A stretch of DNA of 28,843 nt from Lutibacter sp. (GTDB lineage Bacteria > Bacteroidota > Bacteroidia > Flavobacteriales > Flavobacteriaceae), in contig DPCK01000020.1 of NCBI GenBank assembly GCA_003516285.1, positions 38,449 through 67,291 on the forward strand. The letters run 5' to 3'. The position numbers were made by a program, and so were the translations under genes. Positions 7,954 to 15,300 of the stretch are shown here, in pieces. The notes below the pieces were generated by a model. It did not search any database. It was not told the DNA's origin and worked only from the letters and a program-made list of their open reading frames with translations. Positions within the stretch are counted from its first letter, which is position 1. Each line of letters opens with the position of its first letter.

Positions 7954-10326
7954 TCAGAATTTTATTTTTAGGTTTTTGGTTTTGCTGTTTTTAAGTGAAA
8001 TTAAAACAGTCAGAGTGTTGTTTTCTTTGTTCCATTCAAAGTTATGCCCTTTCACTTTTTTGGGTTTTGATGAAACGTTATGAACTATCAAATTCATTTC
8101 TTTTGATGAATATTCAAAATCACTTCCCAATTTTTGTTCAATTTCGATATGGAGTTTATCATTTTTGAATTCACTTTCAAAAGTTAACATTTCATACTTT
8201 CCTTTTTCAAAAGCATTTGGCGTTTCACCGTCATCATTGTACAAATGACCTTCGCTTTCTTTGACGGTTTCATCAAAATAAAAATGCAATTCAAATGATT
8301 TTAAACTGTACAATCCAGTATTTTGGATTGGTGGAATTCTCGGAATAAAAGCGCCGCCGCGAACATACACCGGAATGCTTTCTTCATTTAAGGAAACTGT
8401 TTTTGTTTGTCCGCCCGCCACTTTTTCATCGGTATAAAAATGATACCAGTTTGAATTTTCAGGAAAATAAACAACCTGCGCTTTTAAACCTGATTGCACC
8501 ACCGGACTCACCAAAAAATTGTCGCCCCACAAATAGGTTTTATCGTTTATGAATGTAGATGCGCTGGCATCATCAAAAAATAAAGGACGCATTAAAGGCG
8601 TTCCTTTTTGATTGTTATCAAAGACCAAGGTGTAATTGTAAGGCAATAAACTGTAACGCAATTCGATTGATTTCTTGGCCAATGCTTTGGTTTTTGGTTC
8701 TCTAAAAACAGGTTCAGATGGCACGTCTTCCTGCGCGTGCGGACGATAAATAGGCTGAAAAACTCCATATTGCAACCAACGCGAGTACAATTCATCATCT
8801 AAATTGGCGCCTGCAAATCCGCCCAAATCGGAATGCATAAATGCCATTCCCTGCATACCCATTTGCAGTGCAATTTCAGGTTGCGACTGCAATCCTCCCC
8901 AACTTCTATTTACGTCGCCCGACCACGGAATCATTCCGTAATGCTGGGAACCTGAATAACCAGCGCGCATTAAAATAAACGGACGCTGATTTGGAAACTC
9001 CTTTTCATAGCCTTCAAAAATGAGTTTTGCCCAGTTATGACCATAAATATTGTGAACTTCATCGGCCGAACCTGTTGCATGCTGCAAATCTGTCGGATGC
9101 ACCTCAGGCTCACCCAAATCGCCCCACCAGCCGGCAACGCCATAATCGGCAAATTTTTTGTAAACATTCCAAAACCATTCTTTTCCTTCTGGCTTAAAAA
9201 TATCGATGATTCCTGTGTTTCCGAAGTAAAAATCGTAAGCATAAGGTTTGCCTTCTTTGGTTTTTCCCAAAATATCCTTTTCAACCGCTTCCTCCCATTT
9301 GCTGGAAGTGGTCAGCACAAAAGGCTCGGTAATTAAAATGGTTTTAACGCCTTTTGCCTTTAAATCGGCAATCATTTGTTTCGGATTTGGAAATGAATCT
9401 TTCAAAAATTCAAAATTTCCCATCGTACCTTTTAATTCTTTTCCAAACCAATATAAATCCAAAATAATGGCATCAACCGGAATTTCTTCTTCCAGGAATT
9501 TATCAATCGTATTGATGGTTTCCTGTTGGGAATGATAACCAAAACGGCTGGAGAAATTCCCCAGAGCCCAACGCGGAATCATCGGTTGTTTCCCTGTTAA
9601 ACTGGTGTATTGGTTAATTAAATCTTTCCAGGAATCACCTGCAACCACCTGATAGGTTTTTCTGCCTGAAATAGTTTCATAAATTAAGGAATTGTCTTTT
9701 TTGCTGTCCAAATCCAAATAGCCAATCGGCGCATTGTCAAAATGAACCGCATATAAATTGGAAGAATATACCAAAGGCATGGTAAAATTCATCAATTCCG
9801 AACGCGTTTCGTAGCCGTAATGCGCACGGTTGTAGAGTTGCAGTCTATTGCCCCGGCGGTTCATTCCCAAAGCACGGGCACCGCCGCCAAATAAAATTTC
9901 ATCAGCCGTTAAATTGAAATCCAATGTTTCAAATTCCGCTGTTTTAACATAACCTTTACGTTCAGAAATTAAGGATTTATTTTTATAAAAATAGGCAATT
10001 TGAAAAGGCGTTTTTGTGATTTGTACCGAAATTCCTTCTGTAGTTAGCTGAATTGAATTTTCATTTTCGGTTACTTTAAATTCCGTATTTTCAGGATTCA
10101 AGACCACCGAGTGTGAATTGGGATTGTAAACTTCTCCATTTGGAATGAACGAAGTTTCCACAATTTTTGTCGAATAGGGTTTTATTAGAAAAACGCCATC
10201 ATTGGTTTTTATCTCAATAATTGCATTCTTTTGATTTATGGAAACAAATTTTCTGTCAGCATTTTGCGCATTTAAAAATGAACTTCCTGCTATAAGAAAA
10301 AATAGGAAAAGCTTTAATAATTTCAT
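7954..10326 (-). CDS. GH31 alpha-glucosidase, secreted
   Basis: This 790-residue retaining alpha-glucosidase removes glucose from alpha-1,4 or alpha-1,6 ends. A signal peptide ends near residue 20 (FLNA, then QNAD), so it is a soluble periplasmic or secreted protein rather than a lipoprotein. An N-terminal beta-sandwich (about 25-240) precedes the catalytic barrel. The nucleophile is D403 in GWWGDLGEPE, a form of the GH31 W-x-D-x-x-E signature, and the acid/base is D471 in WSGDVNRSW. C-terminal beta domains follow from about 590. It is the first gene of a tightly packed group GH31-GH13-GH97-GH13 with gaps of 3-4 bases. Its start codon is the last triplet of repeat copy A, which may influence its translation. 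Linkage preference cannot be read. Confidence 0.94.
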   Translation of the reverse strand: MKLLKLFLFFLIAGSSFLNAQNADRKFVSINQKNAIIEIKTNDGVFLIKPYSTKIVETSFIPNGEVYNPNSHSVVLNPENTEFKVTENENSIQLTTEGISVQITKTPFQIAYFYKNKSLISERKGYVKTAEFETLDFNLTADEILFGGGARALGMNRRGNRLQLYNRAHYGYETRSELMNFTMPLVYSSNLYAVHFDNAPIGYLDLDSKKDNSLIYETISGRKTYQVVAGDSWKDLINQYTSLTGKQPMIPRWALGNFSSRFGYHSQQETINTIDKFLEEEIPVDAIILDLYWFGKELKGTMGNFEFLKDSFPNPKQMIADLKAKGVKTILITEPFVLTTSSKWEEAVEKDILGKTKEGKPYAYDFYFGNTGIIDIFKPEGKEWFWNVYKKFADYGVAGWWGDLGEPEVHPTDLQHATGSADEVHNIYGHNWAKLIFEGYEKEFPNQRPFILMRAGYSGSQHYGMIPWSGDVNRSWGGLQSQPEIALQMGMQGMAFMHSDLGGFAGANLDDELYSRWLQYGVFQPIYRPHAQEDVPSEPVFREPKTKALAKKSIELRYSLLPYNYTLVFDNNQKGTPLMRPLFFDDASASTFINDKTYLWGDNFLVSPVVQSGLKAQVVYFPENSNWYHFYTDEKVAGGQTKTVSLNEESIPVYVRGGAFIPRIPPIQNTGLYSLKSFELHFYFDETVKESEGHLYNDDGETPNAFEKGKYEMLTFESEFKNDKLHIEIEQKLGSDFEYSSKEMNLIVHNVSSKPKKVKGHNFEWNKENNTLTVLISLKNSKTKNLKIKF

Positions 10327-10433
10327 CTGTTTAAATTTTATTTTTTAGCGGTACAGATGCAGCTTGCCCGCCTGCCGGCTGGTTCGCCATTAATCATTTC
10401 TTTGTGTGTCAAAATTTGTAATGCTCGTTTCAT
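10324..10433 (-). repeat. Intergenic repeat, copy A (before GH31)
   Basis: On the minus strand this 110-base segment starts with ATG directly after the TAG stop of the esterase gene and ends on the GH31 start codon. It aligns with 18266-18355 over 90 positions with 76 identities by hand count, once a 20-base insertion here is removed. The best-conserved parts are ACAAATTTTGA, TGATTAATGGCGAAC and ATCTGTACCGCTAAAAAATA. CATCTGT and ACAGATG form a 7-bp inverted repeat with the GH31 ATG as the outer edge of the stem. Short open frames exist, but the insertion changes frame between copies, so I treat it as a non-coding repeat. Confidence 0.85.
10361..10382. repeat. GC-rich near-palindromic insertion inside repeat copy A
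   Basis: Relative to copy B, copy A has about 20 extra bases here (the exact edge is ambiguous by 2 bases). They are about 80% G+C in a strongly AT-rich setting. The core CCTGCCGGCTGG is an imperfect palindrome with five of six matching pairs. It resembles the short palindromic elements translated as PAGRQ-like strings that are scattered in many Bacteroidota genomes. This recognition is from memory. Confidence 0.6.
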
Positions 10434-11408
10434 CTAGTTTTTATTTAATAAAAATTGAACCGGGATTTGAAAACGCTGGTTCCAGGAGTTTTCGGAATGG
10501 TCATGGCCTTCAAATTTTAAGTTTTTGGAATTGTATTCATCATAGCCTTTCAGCTTCAAAACCTCCGCAACCCGATGTTGGTATGGCAAATAAAATTCGT
10601 CCAAAGTTTTTGTGCCATAATCAAAATAAATTTTATGTGTTGCCGGTGAAGGTAAATTATGTGCTAAGTAAGTGAAAAAAGATTCAGGAACCGGCGAATT
10701 TTCCTGTGGGGCAAACCCAATCCAATGTGTTGATAAACAAGCTGCACCACCAAAAACCTCTGGATATTCGCACAAAGCATACATTGAAATTAAGCCGCCC
10801 ATACTTGAACCGGCAATAAAAGTGTTTTCTGAATTTGTATAGACAGAAAAATTACTGTCGATAAATGGTTTCACTTCTTCAACTATAAACTTTAAATAAT
10901 TGTCGGAATTTAATCCTTTAAAATCGGTTCCAAATTGCTTTTTTGCAGTTTCAAAGACAGAATCCTTAAATTTTTGCGGCAATAAATCAAATGGTTTTTG
11001 CGGATAATAATCGGTGTGGCGAATGTCTGAATGATTCCAGATTGCCACTACGATACAGTCTTTTATTTTTGAAGAATCCAGTAAACTTCCTACAATTTCA
11101 TCCACTTTCCACTCCTGTTTGTTCCAGGTTGTTTCAGCATCAAACAACATTTGTCCGTCGTGCATATACAAAACAGCATATTTTTTAGTTTTGTCATAAT
11201 CACTTGGCAACCAAATATCCACAGTTCTTGGTCGTGCAAATTTGGAAGGAAAACTGTCAATTCTTTTGAGCGTTCCACTTGAAAGGTTGATGATGTCTAA
11301 AGTTTTCGCAACCAATTTATTTTCAGAAGGATTTATGTCATTCTTTTTGACTTCTTTGCAAGAGTTCAATAGCAGCATCAATACAAAAAAATAGTTGAAC
11401 AACCTCAT
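10434..11408 (-). CDS. Alpha/beta-hydrolase lipoprotein, esterase D / enterochelin-esterase-like
   Basis: The 324-residue protein has a lipoprotein signal (C17, LLNSC) and an alpha/beta-hydrolase fold from about residue 45. The nucleophile elbow GSSMGG puts the serine at S202. A late histidine lies in GHDHSE (H302 or H304), and an acidic residue near D270 may complete the triad. The family contains carboxylesterases and iron-siderophore esterases, but the neighbourhood is purely alpha-glucan catabolism. It may remove acyl groups from modified glucans or have another role at the envelope. It follows the susA-type gene by 4 bases and is followed by the 107-base gap holding repeat copy A. The fold is secure; the substrate is unknown. 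Confidence 0.85.
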   Translation of the reverse strand: MRLFNYFFVLMLLLNSCKEVKKNDINPSENKLVAKTLDIINLSSGTLKRIDSFPSKFARPRTVDIWLPSDYDKTKKYAVLYMHDGQMLFDAETTWNKQEWKVDEIVGSLLDSSKIKDCIVVAIWNHSDIRHTDYYPQKPFDLLPQKFKDSVFETAKKQFGTDFKGLNSDNYLKFIVEEVKPFIDSNFSVYTNSENTFIAGSSMGGLISMYALCEYPEVFGGAACLSTHWIGFAPQENSPVPESFFTYLAHNLPSPATHKIYFDYGTKTLDEFYLPYQHRVAEVLKLKGYDEYNSKNLKFEGHDHSENSWNQRFQIPVQFLLNKN

Positions 11409-11412
11409 CTTG

Positions 11413-13275
11413 TTACTTTTTGGTGGTGAAAATTAAAACGCCTTTTGAACCTATTTCTAAGTTATTTTCAAACATCAATGCCTCACCGGTAATTATATTT
11501 TTAACTTGTTTTCCATTTAAACCAACCTCATCAAATCGGTTTAAATTTAAGGAAATCGGTTGGTCATTTTTGTTCAAAATCACCGCAACTATTTCGTCAT
11601 TTTTTATTCTGAAAAGCACATAAACCCCATTTTCAGGCGCAAAATGAATTGTTTTCCCTGAATGAATGGCCTCACTATTTTTACGATAATTCAACACTTT
11701 CTTCAAAAATGACTGTATTTCGGCTTGGTCAGAAGTCAATCCTTCTCCAGTAAAAGCATTAACTTTATCGTCCTTCCATCCTCCGGGAAAGTCGGTTCTG
11801 ATCAAACCGTGATCACCAGGTTTCGATGAATTTTGCATTAAAATTTCTGTTCCGTAATACAATTGCGCAATTCTTGGCAATGCAAGCATATAGCCCAGCG
11901 CCATTTTGGTATTCACCACATTCTCTTTCAATTGGGTAAAAATGCGGTCCATATCGTGGTTGTCCGGAAATATCATAATGTTGCTAGGGCTGGCATAAGA
12001 AAAATCGTTTGCCAAACCTTCATACATTTTCACAAAACCATTGTCCCAGCTTTCTGCTTCATTTAAGGCATCAACAATGGCTTTTTGCATAGGGAAATCC
12101 ATAGTGGAAGATAAATTGGAAACATAGCCATCCTTTGTTTTTGCGCCTTGCTGCCAATAACCAACCAAAAGCGGATTTACGCTCCATTCTTCCCCAACAA
12201 TGCTAAAATTCGGATATTCATTCATAATGGCACCGGCCCAATCACTCATAAATTGTTTGTTTGGATACGGATAAGTATCTTGTCTGATACCGCCCAAATC
12301 GAGGGTTTCTATCCACCAGATACTGTTTTGAATGAGGTATGTTGCCAACAAAGTATTGCGTTGATTTAGATCGGGCATGGATGAAACAAACCAGCCTTCG
12401 CTCATTAAATTCTTATCTTTAACCGAAGCATAAACATCCTGGTTTGTGGTTCTTCGGTGATTTGTGGTTACCATATTATTTTTCAGAAATTCATCTTGGT
12501 AATTCACCCAATCTTTGGCCGGTAAATCTTTCATCCACCAATGTTCAAGTCCGATATGGTTCGCAACCTGATCCATAATCAATTTAATTCCTTTATTTTT
12601 AGCTTGTTGCGCCAAATCCACATAATCTTTCATCGTTCCAAAACGCGGATCAACCTCATAAAAATCGGTCATCGCATATCCGTGATAGGAGGCTTTTTTC
12701 ATATCATTGGTCAATACCGGCGTTGGCCAAATGGCCGTAAATCCCATTTCATCAATATAATCCAAATGGTTGGTAATTCCTTTGATATCGCCGCCGTGTC
12801 GTCCATAATCATTTTTTCTGTCGACCGTTTTTTCATTCATCGTTTTTACAAGGTCATTGCTAACATCGCCATTTGCAAAACGATCGGGCGTGATCAAATA
12901 AATAACATCCGAATTATTAAATCCTTCCCTTAATTTTGAATCTTGGGTTCGTTCCTTCAATTCATAAGGAAAAGAAAAATCAATGCGTTTGCCTTTTTTT
13001 GAAAAGTTGATGTTGAATTTCCCTGAAACTGCTTTGGATAAATCCAATTTCAGAAACATATAATTGCTGTTTTCCGTTTTCCTGATAGCTGAAATCTGAA
13101 TATTTTTATTGTCCACAGAAGGCTTAAACTGAGCGATATCTTTTCCGTAAATCAGCAATTCCAACTGATTGTGATTCATACCAACCCACCAGTTTGGCGG
13201 TTCAATTCTGTCTATTTTTTGAGCGTAACAACTTAAATTAAAAACAATTACAAAAAGTAAAATTATTTTTTTCAT
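11413..13275 (-). CDS. susA: GH13 neopullulanase/cyclomaltodextrinase, SusA type
   Basis: SusA enzymes hydrolyse imported cyclic and linear maltooligosaccharides in the periplasm. The 620-residue protein has a cleavable signal (SCYA, then QKID). An N-terminal domain opening with RIEPPNWWVGMN and ILIYGKDIA-like strands is typical of this subgroup, as is the link GFNNSDVIYLITPDRFANGD (118-137). The catalytic regions are DQVANH (235-240), GGIRQD with nucleophile D333, VGEEW with acid/base E362, and PDNHD with D441. The cysteine at position 16 is not in a good lipobox (N-L-S-C), so a soluble periplasmic form is more likely. It starts 49 bases after the AT-rich GH13 gene and ends 4 bases before the esterase gene. 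Confidence 0.93.
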   Translation of the reverse strand: MKKIILLFVIVFNLSCYAQKIDRIEPPNWWVGMNHNQLELLIYGKDIAQFKPSVDNKNIQISAIRKTENSNYMFLKLDLSKAVSGKFNINFSKKGKRIDFSFPYELKERTQDSKLREGFNNSDVIYLITPDRFANGDVSNDLVKTMNEKTVDRKNDYGRHGGDIKGITNHLDYIDEMGFTAIWPTPVLTNDMKKASYHGYAMTDFYEVDPRFGTMKDYVDLAQQAKNKGIKLIMDQVANHIGLEHWWMKDLPAKDWVNYQDEFLKNNMVTTNHRRTTNQDVYASVKDKNLMSEGWFVSSMPDLNQRNTLLATYLIQNSIWWIETLDLGGIRQDTYPYPNKQFMSDWAGAIMNEYPNFSIVGEEWSVNPLLVGYWQQGAKTKDGYVSNLSSTMDFPMQKAIVDALNEAESWDNGFVKMYEGLANDFSYASPSNIMIFPDNHDMDRIFTQLKENVVNTKMALGYMLALPRIAQLYYGTEILMQNSSKPGDHGLIRTDFPGGWKDDKVNAFTGEGLTSDQAEIQSFLKKVLNYRKNSEAIHSGKTIHFAPENGVYVLFRIKNDEIVAVILNKNDQPISLNLNRFDEVGLNGKQVKNIITGEALMFENNLEIGSKGVLIFTTKK

Positions 13276-13324
13276 GTTTTATTATTTTTATTTAGTCCTA
13301 ATTATTTTATCTGTTTAATAAATA

Positions 13325-15196
13325 TTATGGACACACTTTTAATATTAATCCGCTTTTTTTAGTAACTACTTTTTGGTCAACACTCTCAAATACAATAGAA
13401 CTTAAAAGATCTTCAAAACATTTCCCTTTTAGTTCGGGTATCTCTATTGTTTGCTTGTTGTTACTGTTATTAATAACTACAATTAATTTTTGATTTTCGT
13501 ACTCTCGTTCAAATATAAGAACACCTTTCTTGTCATCTGTTAATAATGTTTTGTATGTACCTAATTGTAATGTTAAATTTTCATTTCTAATATGAATGAG
13601 CTTTTTGTAATGAGCATATAAAGACTGATTAATTTTCACTTTATCTGGTTCATGCATAGATCCTTTTACACTGAAAACTTCATCTTTATAATTAATATCA
13701 TCCCAAAGCATTGGTTTTCTACAATCTGGATCATTAGCTCCCCACATTCCAACCTCATCCCCATAATAAATCATAGGAGCTCCTACATACGTCATTTGCA
13801 TAACTACAAATAATTTCTGTAATTCTATATCTTTATTTAAAGGTTTACGAGTAGAATATTCTGAATTGTTCAGTGCATTAGAGGTATTAAAATATTTGCT
13901 CCAGTTTCTGAAATTTCCGATACCCCTATTAACAATATGTGAACCAATTCTATTAGAATCGTGACTTCCGAAAAGGTTTTGAGAAGCATGAGCTACTCCA
14001 TTAGGGTATAATCCTCTAAGTTCTTTAAGTTTAATATCATATTCAGTAGCCGATATACTTGTAGAATCAGGATTAAAAAAGAATTCAGCTGAAGCAAAAG
14101 CAAAATTATAATTCATTTCTCCATCAAACTCATCACCTTGCATGTAGGGCATTACTTTGTTAGGAATATCTATAATTTCTGCGGTTATATATGCTTCTGG
14201 ATTGATTGCTTTCACATGTTTTCTCCATTGTTTCCAAAAAGAATGTCCAATACAATAAGCTACATCTAGTCTCCAACCATCAATACCTTTTTCAATACCT
14301 TCATTTTTTGGATTCATCCATCTTTTGGTGGCATTAAAAATATATTTTTTAGGACCTTCAACTATTCCATTGCTGTCTTCTTTTAATTCAGGAAGTGATT
14401 TTACACCAAACCAGCCTTCATAATCAAATGTTGAGCCGGTTTTAGAATTATCCCAAGAATTGATAATGAACCAGTCTTTATAAGCCGAGTTTTGTTGGTT
14501 TTTTAATACATCCTGAAAAGCAAAACTATTATACCCCAGATGGTTAAATACGCCATCAAAAATAATTTTCATACCTCTTTTATGTACCTCGCTAATAAGC
14601 TTTAATACTAATTCATCTGCACTTGTCCAAACCCATGTTGATGGATCTAATGGATTTTCGGTGGCTATCAATTTTCTATCGCCTTCAGGGTCTGGACCAA
14701 AATTTGGGTCGATATGGTGATAACTTTCTCCATCATATTTATGTAGCGATGGAGATTGAAAAACAGGATTTAAATAAATAGCCGTAATTCCTAAATCGTG
14801 TAAATAATCTAGTTTATTGATAACTCCTTGAATATCTCCACCATACCTTCTTCTTAAAATATGTTTCCACATTTCTGGTTCGCCATTAATTTTTTCATAA
14901 TCCTGAAGTTCATACCAATCGCTTTCCCAAGGATGAATTTGCCAAGACTTAGGAGCTTCCTGAGGGTCTGCCCCCTCAATATCCGCTAAAGTAGGGTTAT
15001 TAGTAGTGTCTCCATCTCTAAATCGTTCAGGAAATATTTGATACCAGACTACTGTTTTTGACCATTGAGGAACGAATTCTTCTTGTTTAACGGTTTGATT
15101 TGTTTTTTTGAAAAATTGATTACAGCCTACCATAAGAAAGATAAGAAAAGTTCCCAATATCATACTTTTCATCCTAATCAATAAATTATTTATCAT
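13325..15196 (-). CDS. GH13 alpha-amylase family lipoprotein, AT-rich and loosely spaced
   Basis: This 623-residue exported GH13 carries a lipoprotein signal with C25 (LMVGC). A start at M9 (15172) is equally possible and gives a more ordinary signal peptide. An insertion-rich region with YELQDYEKINGEPEMW precedes RRRYGGDIQGV (116-125). Key blocks are FDGVFNH (213-219), GWRLD with nucleophile D311, ITAE with acid/base E340, and GSHD with D413. The arrangement suggests a maltogenic or neopullulanase-like enzyme. Base composition stands out: five sampled lines average about 28% G+C, against about 41% in four lines sampled from neighbouring genes. It has gaps of 104 and 49 bases, whereas most neighbours are 3-4 bases apart. 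I infer a separate origin or late insertion. Confidence 0.91.
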   Translation of the reverse strand: MINNLLIRMKSMILGTFLIFLMVGCNQFFKKTNQTVKQEEFVPQWSKTVVWYQIFPERFRDGDTTNNPTLADIEGADPQEAPKSWQIHPWESDWYELQDYEKINGEPEMWKHILRRRYGGDIQGVINKLDYLHDLGITAIYLNPVFQSPSLHKYDGESYHHIDPNFGPDPEGDRKLIATENPLDPSTWVWTSADELVLKLISEVHKRGMKIIFDGVFNHLGYNSFAFQDVLKNQQNSAYKDWFIINSWDNSKTGSTFDYEGWFGVKSLPELKEDSNGIVEGPKKYIFNATKRWMNPKNEGIEKGIDGWRLDVAYCIGHSFWKQWRKHVKAINPEAYITAEIIDIPNKVMPYMQGDEFDGEMNYNFAFASAEFFFNPDSTSISATEYDIKLKELRGLYPNGVAHASQNLFGSHDSNRIGSHIVNRGIGNFRNWSKYFNTSNALNNSEYSTRKPLNKDIELQKLFVVMQMTYVGAPMIYYGDEVGMWGANDPDCRKPMLWDDINYKDEVFSVKGSMHEPDKVKINQSLYAHYKKLIHIRNENLTLQLGTYKTLLTDDKKGVLIFEREYENQKLIVVINNSNNKQTIEIPELKGKCFEDLLSSIVFESVDQKVVTKKSGLILKVCP

Positions 15197-15243
15197 ATTT
15201 TTAATATTTTTTAACTCAAAGTCGTCAAAAAAGCACTTGAATA

Positions 15244-15270
15244 GTCATTCTGAAGTTCATTAAGAATGAC
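15244..15270. repeat. Small inverted repeat between GH65 and the AT-rich GH13
   Basis: GTCATTCT (15244-15251) and AGAATGAC (15263-15270) form a perfect 8-bp stem with an 11-base loop. There is no T-tract on the minus strand directly after it, so it is a weak terminator candidate. GTCATTCTGAA resembles a dispersed intergenic repeat common in flavobacteria (from memory). It may also lower expression of the genes downstream or protect an mRNA end. Confidence 0.6.
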
Positions 15271-15300
15271 GAAAAATCATCTTTTTAAACAGACTACAAC

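Noticed and set aside
10324..10433. Short open frames in repeat copies A and B (31 and 22 codons from the outer ATG, or 10 codons from an inner ATG in copy B)
   Set aside because: The 20-base insertion shifts the frame between copies, and substitutions do not favour synonymous positions. Conservation is at DNA level, not protein level.
12541..12933. 130-codon open frame on the plus strand opposite the SusA-type gene
   Set aside because: Antisense shadow of conserved GH13 sequence, with no start context or domain.
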